Positions 1 through 9,978 of a stretch of 64,000 nt of DNA are shown one piece after another. Source of the DNA: Colocasia esculenta (lineage: Eukaryota; Streptophyta; Magnoliopsida; Alismatales; Araceae); assembly GCA_014218235.1 (NCBI GenBank), contig CM024758.1:101717698-101781697 (forward strand), given 5' to 3'. The position numbers were made by a program, and so were the translations under genes. The number at the start of each line of letters is the position of its first letter. Position 1 is the stretch's first letter. The notes below the pieces were generated by a model that was not told the DNA's origin, did no database searches, and saw only the letters and a list, made by a program, of their open reading frames with translations.

Positions 1-2159
1 ACCACAACTAACAATATACATAGAGTATAAGCTTACCATATATCCTCATCACGGAAAGTGTACCGAAAATAATGCATAAGTGGGACAGATCACCTCACTG
101 TTCTGCCCAGAAGAACTAGGCGGCGGTCTCTGGCCGCTGACTCAGGGTCAGCGGCATGGCCGATGGACGCCAAGCTCATCACAGGCGTCCAGGGACCTTG
201 CCGTCGAACCAGGTCTGTGCAGAAACACAGACCCGAGCTCTGAATCTTGGGTGAATAGGAGGGTCTAGGACTCGAGGAAAAATCCATAAAAATCACAAAA
301 CTCGCCTAGACTCATACGGGGACATCATAGATAGGTCACTTGCCTTTCAAAATTTCTTCTAAGGGATTTAAAGGCTTGGTGAAGACCTCCTTGGGCAGTC
401 CCAAGAAAGTTGCAGAAAGGCCTCCAAGGTCACCTTCCTCCGGGTTCTTGGATGAGCTCCACAGCAAGGGGATGATGGGGAAGCCTTCTCCTTTGCTCCA
501 GCTTCCTTCTTGTCGCAGAAGATCTCCAGATCAAGCTCCAAGGGGTCGGATTTGGGGTGCCAAGAGGGGTTTTTCTCACAGGCTTTCTCTAGGGTTTTCC
601 TTTCTCTATTTCTCCTCTTGCAAGGTGAAGTGAGGAGTGGGGAAAGGCCATTTCGGGTTCAGACCTAAGGAGAGTCCCTCACCCACTCACCATACTGATT
701 TGACAGCCTTAGAGCCATTGGGGAACATCCCCCAATGGAGGCCATGCCTTGCTCCCGGATTTTCTGGCTCTGCAACGCATGCAGGTCAGAGAAGTTGGCG
801 TCCATATCGCTGGACGCCAGGATTAGTGTTGGCGTCCATGTCTGGACGCTGACACCTCCTAAACGGCCTGGGGTTGACGCCAAGGTGGCCTTCGGCCAGA
901 ACTCTAAAATATTCAGAAAACCAAGCATACCATGCATATATACATGCAATATGTATACGGTGTTATATCCATACTATCACCATGCAATACATACCTTATT
1001 TATATTTAATATAAACATATTGACGCTAATTGGCCCTTCGGCCAGAACTTAAAAACATGCAGAAACTATGCTTACACTATATATATACATACAATGTCTA
1101 AGGTGTAACATGTATATTACCATACCAGGCAATCAATATCAATTATACCTAGGCATACACAAGCATACATAAATACATTAAGATAAGATGTACGTAGATA
1201 TCTACCTATGCGTACATGATGTTTTACATAAGTGTGACTCAACACACGGAAAAGTAAATGACGAGAATTATGAGGGCTTCGCAAATCATTAGGAGGTGAT
1301 ATGAGTTAGGTTAGCTAAGAATAATCTATTTGCTAAAATAGTCCTTGCACACACACACTTGATTTAACACATATATATAGTATACACACACGGGTGTAGC
1401 ATACTTATGTACATTATGCTTAGAATAGATGGATACAACATGCGCACCGGTAATTAGATTTACTTGCACCACTTTACCTAACATTGCTTAATTACTATAT
1501 GCATAGAATTCCTTAATATGCACTACATGCATATTTAGCCAATTGACTATTCTCACCTAATTATCATAAAATACATGCATGTTATTCATGAGGAGTATAG
1601 AATCCCATATAAACTACTAAACACACCTACCATACTTGAACTCTTTATGCATATGCAATGTACGAAGTACAATGTACGCATCAACTAACCATGCAATGGA
1701 CCATGTTTACAACTAAACATACTCATGCATACATAAGTACACCAGGGTGTTATGCAGGTAGAATTAGGTATACAATTGTCACACGCATAAGATAACGTAC
1801 ATACACATATCTACTTCTTATATTCTCATACAAAATTCCATGAAATGGGTAGTATAGGATATTCTTCAATATTTAGAAAATACATACATAATATTATTCA
1901 ATCATTCTAAGTCTAAGATTCTTGGAAAAGAAAAGAGAACATTCATATTACTTCTTAATTTAGCTAATTGCTCACTTCCACGCGAATACACGTATGAATA
2001 TATATATATATATACGTATATGCTCATGCTCAAGAGAAGTATAAAACTTATAGTAGGCACAATGAACTACGCATGCTATGCACACAACAAGCAAACTCCC
2101 AACACACCATCCATATACATACATATGTATATAAAAGAGAATAAAATCCGGGTCTTACA
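1..2159 (-). repeat. Degenerate Gypsy-type LTR sequence
   Basis: No gene is supported here. Read on the minus strand, the sequence at 2159 begins TGTAAGACCCGGATTTT, which resembles the TGTAACACCCCGAAAATTTT start of the LTR at 59804. About 1.3 kb further into this putative LTR lies a cluster of GGCGTCCA/TGGACGCC palindromic motifs (795-883, with two more at 164-191). The rest (about 900-2150) is AT-rich with many catgcata/tatata words. The left end lies outside the window. Assignment to a Gypsy LTR is inference from the start motif and the motif cluster. Confidence 0.4.
164..883. repeat. GGCGTCCA / TGGACGCC palindromic motif cluster
   Basis: Seven copies of an inverted-repeat CpG word lie in two groups: TGGACGCCA at 164 and GGCGTCCA at 184; then TTGGCGTCCA at 795, TGGACGCCA at 811, TTGGCGTCCA at 829, TGGACGC at 843 and TTGACGCCAA at 874. 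Successive copies in opposite orientation could pair. The layout resembles the other CpG palindrome clusters in this window. Confidence 0.6.
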
Positions 2160-4701
2160 TAAATAGTAACAAATAATATCTAATCATGATGCTAATCATG
2201 TTTTTAAGCTACATTGGGACTTATTATCAAAACATATTACTAAAATATTCAGAAAAATATAACTAATTGTATGGTGATCAGCACATGCTCAAATTTTTGC
2301 CACAGGGTACATATGTATGACAGAACACATCCGTAATGTTTCATAATTTTTGAGTAGTACAACTATTTTTCATTATTAAAGTCAGAAGTCAGATTATTAT
2401 TCACAAAGCACTAATTATTCATGAACAGAATTAAAACGAGATTAATTAGCCCTAAATCATGATTACAATAGTCTAAACAACTGAAGTATAGAGTTTTCCA
2501 ATTTTCATAACATGCATACAACATAGAAATCAAATTATCAAGTGTTCATATGCTTTTTCATCTAACAAAAATTCAAATAAATACCATAATTAACAAAAAT
2601 TAATCTAGTGTTACCCAAACTCATCATGATGATTTATAGGTCAAGACAAAATGAAAAGAACTCAAAACCATCATAGGATCTCATAAAACCATCACATATG
2701 GTAAACTGTAAATTTCTAGACAAGATGAACTTGACGTCAATATAGGTTTCTGTTAACTTCAGGTTAATGGCACACCCCTTGCCATCAACCTCCCAGACTG
2801 CACAAGTGCAGACCGAGGGCAAGAAAACATGGCAAATGGTGTCGAAACAATTTTCTAAAATCTATAAAATAGGAAAACCCTAAGGGACAAGTCCAATGAG
2901 AGAAACCCTAAGTTACTTCCCACAAGAAAATTCTACAACATGAGAATTTAGCCGATGAAGTCCTCTTTCACACCCAAAGAGGTATCCTCCAAGCACGATC
3001 AAATCCTTCATCTTGAGCATGATTCGGCATGGATCTCCTCATTCAGAGCCTTCCTCTTAGGTCGTGAAAGCTTTCTCTTAACAGCAACAACCTCAATCAA
3101 GTAGCAACACTATCGATCTACCCTCGAGATTGCCTCTCTCTCTCCTCTCTTACAACCCCAAACCCAAGCAAGAGAGCAAAAGTTCTCTCCCTAGAACTAA
3201 CCCTCTCTATATATAGAGAGCCAAGGGTCGTGATTGGGGTAAGATCCTTGCCCTAACATGACTCTACCCCTTCAAACCTATCCAAAGGAAACCACTAGTT
3301 TCAGAGAGAAAGTCGGACTGGAACACACAGAACTTGACGTCAAACTTCGTTGCCGTCAACAACAATATTGACGTCAATCGACATTGCCATAAAAATCTAA
3401 AAAATATTGACGTCAAAATAAAATAGACGGCAATCGAAATTGCCATCAGAACAAGTAGTAGGTTGACGTCAAGGCCTGTTAAAGTCAACCTCAATAGACC
3501 CCTGATTCAATCGAAACATGTAATCCGGGCTCCCAAACGCCGACCAAACAATCTTATGAAAGTGCAAACCTGTAGAAAACTTGCTGGGCCTTTCAAGGAA
3601 GTGCACGCTATCTCCAGAGAACTTCATGGTAAAACCAACTTGGTCTCCATGAGAGAATCCACGGAGTATGGAGAATTACGGAGGTCTTCGTGGAAATATC
3701 CCTAGTCTGCCAGTACGGAATGACCAACAGAGAGTTTCCAATCCCCCAAGAAAGGGCTGCCTATTTGTGTAAGAGTGTAGTGTAGAACGTGCCTCAATAT
3801 CACAATCCACCGGTTTAAAACAAAGCGGAAAGCAAGTAACATGATGACGTAATATAGAACATGCAATTATATCAACATGCTTTTCAGTATTTTGACATGA
3901 TATACTTTCAGTTTAATAAGCTAGAACATCAAGATGATTATAACAATCTTAAGAGGAATAGATCAAGCAATTAATTAGAATAAGCTTTCAGGTTATTATG
4001 ACTTTTTCATGGGTTAACAGGTTTTAAGCTACTTGACAAACTGAACAATGCATCTATAACTCATAACATGCAAGACTTGCACTTTAGACTGCGTAATCAG
4101 GTCTCGGGTAATCTTTAGGATACGCGACGGGTTTAGTCGTCGCCTATTTCCAAGGCCACCGGCAGTTAAAATAGGTGTACAGTCAGTCTTCTAAATTGTG
4201 ACGGTGTTAATGGTCGCATTTAAAGACAATCGATATGACCAATCGATTGCTGGACAAAAAGGTGATGGGCAGGTCTAACGCGTTAAAGGCAATCGATAGG
4301 GCGGTATCGATTGATGACTCAGAATCACGACGGGTATGGTTGTCACGTTCATGGCAATAGGTAGGAGGTACCGATTGGTGACACAGAATCACGACAGGTA
4401 GGACCGACGTGTTCATGCAACTTTTTGTAATTACAAAATAACACAAAAACCAAGGGTGGGAAAAATATGGAATTACAACGCCACATATGGTCGCGTATCA
4501 GGCATGCACTGAAATCAGTGGCACACAATTTGATGTTGTCGAACATGTCAGAACGAAAGTAAAATGTGATGGTCTATACTGTCGCTTTTAAGGTAATCGC
4601 GACGGGTTAGCCTGTCGTGATACCAGTTTCTAAACACGACGTTTGGTGTGATCGTGGTTTAAGGTTCAACCCGAAAACCTGAAAATGATCAGTCAAACAT
4701 G
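2160..4701 (-). repeat. Degenerate LTR-type DNA interrupted by the Sirevirus
   Basis: No gene is supported. Five perfect TTGACGTCAA decamers lie at 2731-3472, a minus-strand TATA-like stretch at about 3205-3215, and a fuzzier set of GTCGTGA/TCACGAC words at 4110-4680. A stretch near 3640-3700 resembles 47400-47450. The sequence continues across the Sirevirus at 32938, because both sides carry TATGG. The segment 33748-32938 joined to 4706 leftwards therefore reads as one minus-strand LTR. Its other end was not located. Confidence 0.4.
2731..3472. repeat. TTGACGTCAA palindrome array
   Basis: Five perfect copies of TTGACGTCAA start at 2731, 3333, 3368, 3407 and 3463, with related GCCGTCAA/GACGGCAA words between them. 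The core TGACGTCA is a known binding site for plant bZIP factors. The array surrounds a minus-strand TATA-like sequence at about 3205-3215. A regulatory role in an LTR is inference. Confidence 0.65.
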
Positions 4702-4706
4702 TATGG
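4702..4706. repeat. Left target-site duplication (TATGG)
   Basis: TATGG immediately precedes the 5' LTR start TGTTGGG at 4707. The same five bases directly follow the 3' LTR end at 32932. Copia integrases make 5-bp duplications, so the whole 28.2-kb unit behaves as one insertion locus. Confidence 0.9.
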
Positions 4707-4924
4707 TGTTGGGTTGAGTGTAATTTCATATCATTTCCCTCCTATTTTGATGATGACAAATGTGATTTTAATGCAAACTAATTGAAACATGATAAACACA
4801 CCTTACCTGAATATTATATTCAAAAGCATATTTCAAAGTACACTTATCATTTGTACTCATAATAAAATATATTACTAATGATTTATGTGTTTAATTTTAG
4901 GTACAAATCCTTTTTGCAAAGGTA

Positions 4925-5315
4925 GTGTCGACACACCCCACAATGGTGTCGACACAACACCTCAGACACAAAGGCAAAAAGCTGAAGAAATGCTGAGACT
5001 GTGTCGACACTAGTCAAAAGCAGGTCGACACGAGTTGCAGATTCCTGGAATTTGACTACTCAGGTCGACGCACTCTCAGGGCAGGTCGACACTGGATCTC
5101 GTTCCCAGAACAGCTTGTTGTCAGAATTGGGACAGCAGGTCGACACCACCACCAGGGCAGGTCGACACTGGATCAATTCCCAGAACAGTCTGTTTTGCTG
5201 TCTGGGACAGCAGGTCGACACCACCTGATCTCAGGTCGACACTAGAGACCTCTCCCAGGGACTTGTTGGCCAGTCTGGGATAGTGTGTCGACACACCCCT
5301 TGGGCAGGTCGACAC
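4925..5315. repeat. GTGTCGACAC palindrome array in U3
   Basis: About a dozen GTCGAC-centred sites occur as full GTGTCGACAC palindromes or half-changed CAGGTCGACAC, spaced roughly 20-60 bp and located upstream of the TATA box. Sirevirus LTRs of other plants are known to carry CpG-rich palindromic repeats in U3. This looks like the same kind of element with a different core word. Confidence 0.8.
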
Positions 5316-5433
5316 ACTCCGGAATCTCTGTAACTTAAGATTCCTCCTGGACACGTGGCACCCTAGGGAGATGGTGGATCATCTTTGGATCATGTGCCCT
5401 CGTACCCCAAGGGTACCCTTCAGATATTTAGGG

Positions 5434-5441
5434 TATAAATA
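5434..5441 (+). promoter_or_regulatory. TATA box of 5' LTR
   Basis: TATAAATA lies inside an inverted-repeat context (agggtataaataccct), about 730 bp into the LTR and just downstream of the palindrome array. It is conserved in the other two LTRs and in the LTR fragment at 30091-30832. Transcription would start shortly downstream. Confidence 0.7.
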
Positions 5442-5917
5442 CCCTCCTTAAGGGCACTCATCCTAAGAACCCTTACACAGCCTCCAAGAGATCCGGTTGG
5501 CGGCTGGAAGGTTCCTCCTCCCTGTTTTGCTCCCTCCTGTGCTTCTACACCTCAATTCATCCTCCTCCAAGCACAAGGATAGAAGTCTGATCAACATGAA
5601 GCACTAGCATCGACTTCAAAGGAGCAGATCAAGTAGAAGCCGATTTCTGTGAAGAATTCAAGGAAGATCCTGAAGATCAAATTGCAGAGCATCGTCCAGG
5701 AACTTCCAGAGAATAAAGCACTTCACAATTCGACCTTCTACAAGGGAGTACATCTGAAGAGAAGAATCTATCAATCAATATTTATGTTCCTTTTTCTCTT
5801 CTGAGTGATTCTGAGATTATGCATGATTTGTTGCATGAGTCTCATGAATTAACTCTGGTTGGACTAGATCTCTGCTAGAGGATCTTAGTCTTGTGTTTTT
5901 CTAGCAAGTTGTACTGT

Positions 5918-6093
5918 GAGCCATTGTGCTCTAGTTTGTGAGTCGTCGTGCTCACTGTGTGGTTTGAGCCGTCGTGCTCAATTTGGAGTCGTCGTACTCC
6001 GGTTGTTGTTTGAGCCGTCGTGCTCAGTTTGAGTCGTCGTGCTCCAGGTGTTTCTTGAGTCGTCGTGCTCAAGGGTGTTTGGAGTCGTCGTGC
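5918..6093. repeat. GAGYCGTCGTGCTC tandem array in U5
   Basis: Eight copies of a 14-nt word with inverted-repeat ends (GAG...CTC) are spaced about 20-25 bp: GAGCCATTGTGCTC, GAGTCGTCGTGCTC, GAGCCGTCGTGCTC and GAGTCGTCGTACTC variants. In the antisense direction it is an open stretch, which accounts for the Thr/Arg-rich translations. The array also sits in the LTRs at 16981-17164 and 32410-32590 and in the LTR fragment at about 30126-30310. Confidence 0.8.
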
Positions 6094-6447
6094 GTGTCTC
6101 TGTGTGAGTTGTACTCAGAGTTTTTTGAGTAGTGTGGCCTCACTGTGTGAGGGGTGGACGTAGGAGTCACTGGAGGAGATTTCCGAACCACCTAAAAATC
6201 CTCTGTGCATTGGTTTGAATTGTGGTTTGCCTTTGTATCTCTCTAGATGCATGCATAGGGATTTCGTTCACACTACTAATTGATTTGCTCACACACCCAA
6301 ATCACACTTCAGATCAGTAAATTAATTAGGTGATTTGATCTCTGATTAGAAGTAATTTTAATTGCTTAAGCTTCCGCGTTAATTGGTATTAGATCTATTC
6401 AACCCCCCCTTCTAGATCTTGTCCTCACCTTATCTCGATCCTTCAAT

Positions 6448-6458
6448 TGGTATCAGAG
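6448..6458 (+). promoter_or_regulatory. Primer-binding site (initiator Met tRNA type)
   Basis: TGGTATCAGAG begins 2 nt after the LTR end. It matches the complement of the 3' end of plant initiator tRNA-Met, the usual primer for Copia elements. The inverted copy at 16622-16633 has the full 12-nt match TGGTATCAGAGC. Confidence 0.9.
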
Positions 6459-6672
6459 AGGGTTATTGTTGTTACTGATCTGGTTTGATTGCTTCTGGCT
6501 GATCTCTGTGTAAATTGGCTGATCTGATTTAATTGCTTGATCTGTGTGCTTAATCGCTCTGATTCCTCCTTTGGCATTAGAGCAGATTAACCAATCTAAT
6601 TGTTAGATCTAATTCCTTGTCACATTGATTCATTGTGATTAGATCTAACAGTCTTTTGTGAGTCTTGATATA

Positions 6673-8482
6673 ATGGCAAATCTATTTAATCTGCATGAAT
6701 CTCCTGTTATAATTTCAGAGAAATCCCCAAGCTTATCTTCATTGGATTTCTCAAAGGACTCACAAAGGCACAGAGCAAAAGAAATTCACAAGTACTTAAT
6801 GGCAAAGAGGAGCATCAATGAATCCAAAAATCAACAATTCATAAGGACATGGCTCTGACAGCACATTCTAGGAGCTCAGAGCATGCTTCATCCTCTTCAG
6901 AACATAAGAGTTCAAATGGATCTAAAAGGTCAGGTAAATTATCTCCAGATCCATTTGCATATTCCAATTCTGATTCTGATGAAGATGAAAGTATGTATTA
7001 TGCTGAATTGATTGAATTCTGTAAAAAGATGCAAAATCTTAATGCAAAGCTAAACACTAAAAATAAAGATTTAAAAAGGAGTTTAAATCATTGCCATAAA
7101 GAAAGTGAAAACTTGAAAAATAAAATTGAATTGCTCCAGAAAAATGATAAATGTCCTTCAGAAGAAATTGAGAATTTGAAAATGAAGTTGAAAGATTAAA
7201 TTCTGAGAAAGAAAATTTAGAAGATGAAGTCCAAATCTGTGAAAATAAATTGATTGGATTGAAGGACAATCATGAGCTATTGAAAACAAAAGTTATTGAT
7301 CTGGAAGAGGAAAATGGAAAATTGATTGATCTCAATGAAAACTTCCAATTTGATAATGATCAATTAAACAAACAGATTTCCAACATGGCTCATGATCATC
7401 AAAGAAATGAGAAATGCAAACAACTTGTTGAAGAAAATCATCATCTAAAAAGGAAGATTGAAGGCTTATGTAGTAATTTGAGTAATAAAATTTCTGACTT
7501 GGAAAAAACAAATTGCTCAATTTGAGAATGAAAAGATTAAGATGAAAATGGTTTGGATGTCATGCTAAACAAGCTTCAAACTTCAGAAAAGAAGTTGTTG
7601 CATTAAGAGCTGAAAAGCAGAAGATTCAAAATAACTTGAAGAACTCAAGTCTTGCTTCTGTTAAAAATAAGAAAAATGAAAGAAAAACATAACAACTTCT
7701 GTTAAACTGATGTGAACAAGAACCTTGATGTTTCTAATGAAAGACTAGTGAAAGTTCTTGTTCAGAAACAGAAAGAGAAGAAGTAAAATGCCTCTGTCAA
7801 GAAGATTCATCTAACTTCTCCAGCAGTTCAAAAAGCTCCAAGGCAAGTTCCAAATTCACATCATGCCAAGAGCCACCAGAAGATACCTCCTTCTCTCATG
7901 GTAAGCCTCCTCACATGAAAAGGAGATTCCAGCAAATGCATACATGCCAAGGTAAGAACCAGGTAAGAAATGCTCTTATTTGCTTTAATTGCAATAAACC
8001 TGGTCATCTTGCCAAACATTGCTGGAATAGAAATAAAAATTTCAATAAACATGCCAAATCAGTCCATGCTTTCATTGTCATAAAATTGGTCATATTTCTA
8101 GGGACTGTTGGTACAGAAATGATTTTGTTGTGCATGCTCAAAAATTCCAGTCTAATGCACATGCTCATACACATAGGAATAAACATCATGTTCATACTGA
8201 AAATGTTCAGAAGTTCCATGTGTATAGGCATAGAAATGTTGCACAAAATCATTCTGTTTCTGCTCATATTAAAAATCCAAAAAATAGAAAACTTCATGAA
8301 AACATAGATGCATTGATCAAGGCAAAAAGAAAATCTGGAACTAATTCTGTTCATAGTTCTATCAATGAAGGAAATGCATCTATACAAAAATTAAAACATT
8401 TTGGATTCAGAAATCTTTGTTGCAATCTAACATTGATTTCATTGCAGGACCCAAACAAGTGTGGGTCCCAAAACCAGCTTGA
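6673..8482 (+). pseudogene. Sirevirus Gag, type A, frameshifted (plus copy)
   Basis: Gag packages element RNA in cytoplasmic virus-like particles. The likely start is the ATG at 6673 (MANLFNLHES). The N-terminus is followed by a Ser-rich acidic stretch, a long Lys/Glu/Asn-rich coiled coil (about 7000-7700), then zinc knuckles near 7980-8120 and a basic tail ending at 8482. The first knuckle is readable as C-x2-C-x4-H-x4-C (CFNCNKPGHLAKHC). The frame is broken several times: a missing A near 7177 creates an early stop, and further small indels lie between 7525 and 8130. The inverted copy at 14563-16406 lacks most of these breaks, so they arose in this copy. Confidence 0.85.
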
Positions 8483-9198
8483 TCAGCAAGCTGAGAAGTC
8501 TTGCAGCCATACACTGTAAATGGATTCAAGATATTGGCTGTGCAAGACTAGAAATGGCTGGAGAACACAGGTAAAATCTTTAAGAAAGAAATGAAGATTG
8601 TTCAGGTAAAATCTCTTTAGCATTTCAAACTTGAATTGATTGAATTGAAATGAATGTTAATCTTTATCTGAACAATGAGAAATGTGTTTCAATGCTACTC
8701 CCATCAATGAACTTTATGTCATAACAATTGGAATCATGTTTATGTTGTCATGCATGCTTAACTATTCCCATGAGTCTGTGTGCACACTAATTGCTTTGAC
8801 TTCTTGGTATATCAAATGATGATATGTGAAAAACAAGGTATGCTTGTTTGGAAACTATCATTATGCGTGAGTAAAATACTCCGCCAAGTACCAAAAGTCA
8901 TGTGTTGTTTAAAGATAATTGTGCTCATAATCATGTGTGAATTGCATGCTAACCTTTTCATTCCATGCATTAATTAGGGGGAGTAAATTTGAAAAGATGA
9001 AAAAATTTTGTTTAATAAATTGCATGTTAATGCATGCTTGATCATGTTCATATTCTATCGGTGCAAACTACTTTGAATGAACATATCTGAATTGCATGTA
9101 TGATCATTTAAAATCATATATATATCTTGTGGAAAGTGAGCCAAAGGAATCTTTGTGTGAAATGCTGAAGAAATATTCTTTCATGTTTGATTTATCAT
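8483..9198 (+). other. Noncoding remnant replacing pol in type A
   Basis: No protease, integrase or RT sequence is visible between the gag end and the RNase H tail. Instead there is a copy of the 3' noncoding module: a cloverleaf-like element (8798-8899) and an AGGGGGAG tract (8976-8983). Type A is therefore a pol-deleted, non-autonomous form in which a piece of 3' region has been duplicated into the deletion site. The minus copy shows the same arrangement, so the deletion predates the palindrome. Confidence 0.7.
8798..8899 (+). other. Cloverleaf-like conserved noncoding element (copy A2)
   Basis: The ends pair as GACTT-c-TTGGTA (8798-8809) with TACCAAAAGTC (8889-8899), giving 11 base pairs and one bulged C. 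Inside is a 7-bp hairpin AAACAAG/CTTGTTT (8831-8837, 8843-8849) with a 5-nt loop. A weaker second hairpin surrounds TATGC near 8862. It is followed about 75 nt later by a GGGGGAG tract. The pairings differ in sequence from the copies at 9491 and 27241 but remain complementary. Confidence 0.6.
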
Positions 9199-9357
9199 TT
9201 CTTGAGAGAAGAGGTAGCAAAGAAATCTTTTGAACTCCATTTCATAGAATCAGAAAAACAAATTGCTGACATCTTCACAAAACCCCTTCCTGACAGTAGA
9301 TTCTCATCCTTAAGGAGAGAAATTGGTCTTTGTAAATGTCCATTGGGATTGGGTTGA
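9199..9357 (+). pseudogene. Copia RNase H C-terminal relic (type A, plus copy)
   Basis: An open stretch of about 52 codons carries the characteristic Copia RNase H end ADIFTKPLP and the terminal RREIGLCKCP, and stops with TGA at 9355-9357. Everything upstream in pol is missing, so it cannot be functional. The stop is followed by GGGTTGAGTGTTA, which resembles the LTR start, and then a GAGGGGGAG tract. Confidence 0.85.
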
Positions 9358-9373
9358 GTGTTAAGCATATTCT

Positions 9374-9704
9374 GAGGGGGAGTTCTTTGCATTATCATAT
9401 TCATTTGCTTCCTTGATTCATTGTATCTTTCTCCATTTCACTTCTATCTCTTTTTAACAATGAACTCTTCACCTCACATTGTGTTGAACTTCTTGGTATA
9501 TAAAATGGTGATTTGAAGAAGGACAAGTTATGCTTGTCTGGACACTTTCACTATGCGAGAGTATATGTCTCCGCCAAGTACCAAGAGATGAAAATGCAAT
9601 TGTTGAGGGGGAGCTTTTATTGTTTAAGAGAATCTTTCCTGATTTCAAAACTTGCATATCTTTATTCTGATGAAAAGTGGTTGAAATTCTCATCTCAGGG
9701 GGAG
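9374..9704 (+). promoter_or_regulatory. Multiple polypurine tracts (mPPT), type A plus copy
   Basis: GAGGGGGAG occurs at 9374 and 9606 and CAGGGGGAG at 9696. Repeated PPT-like GGGGGAG tracts between pol and the 3' LTR are a described feature of Sireviruses. Equivalent tracts lie on the minus strand at 13337-13345, 13429-13437, 13660-13668 and 14060-14068. Confidence 0.75.
9491..9586 (+). other. Cloverleaf-like conserved noncoding element (copy A1)
   Basis: The terminal stem is TCTTGGTA (9491-9498) with TACCAAGA (9579-9586). The inner hairpin GACAAG/CTTGTC (9522-9527, 9533-9538) has a 5-nt loop. A second hairpin ACTTTC/GAGAGT surrounds the loop ACTATGC near 9544-9562. It lies between two GAGGGGGAG tracts (9374 and 9606). 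Confidence 0.6.
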
Positions 9705-9978
9705 CTAGAAATTCACAAGTCAAATCTTTTGAAAAATTCAAAACTCCTCTTGCCTACATCAATTTCCTTACATGATGTCCTCATTCAGGTGTCTAGAGTG
9801 AGTGATCTTTTACATTCATTTGTCAACTCTCACCTATATTCTTTCAAAACTATAGAAATTTAAATTTCTTTCTAAGACTGAAGGAGATTGTGTGTTCTGA
9901 TTTTTTAAAACATATTTTTGTTTGCAATTGAAGTTGGATATGGATGATGTCTTTTTGTCAAAAATTCTCCAAAATTTA

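Larger units (their letters stand above)
4707..6445 (+). repeat. 5' LTR of composite Sirevirus
   Basis: It begins TGTTGGGTTGAGTG and ends ...CCTTCA, followed by a 2-nt spacer and the PBS. It contains a GTGTCGACAC array (4925-5315), a TATA box (5434) and a GAGYCGTCGTGCTC array (5918-6093). Over the first ~235 bp I count about 5 differences from the 3' LTR but about 24 from the inverted central LTR. The two outer LTRs are therefore the true pair. Confidence 0.92.

Noticed and set aside
340..1052. Open frames of 70-105 codons in both strands
   Set aside because: No family resemblance; they overlap each other and lie in LTR-type sequence with palindromic repeats.
4925..5315. Regularly spaced short repeats suggestive of a CRISPR array
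   Set aside because: The repeats are 10-bp palindromes with irregular spacing, lie inside a plant LTR and have no cas genes.
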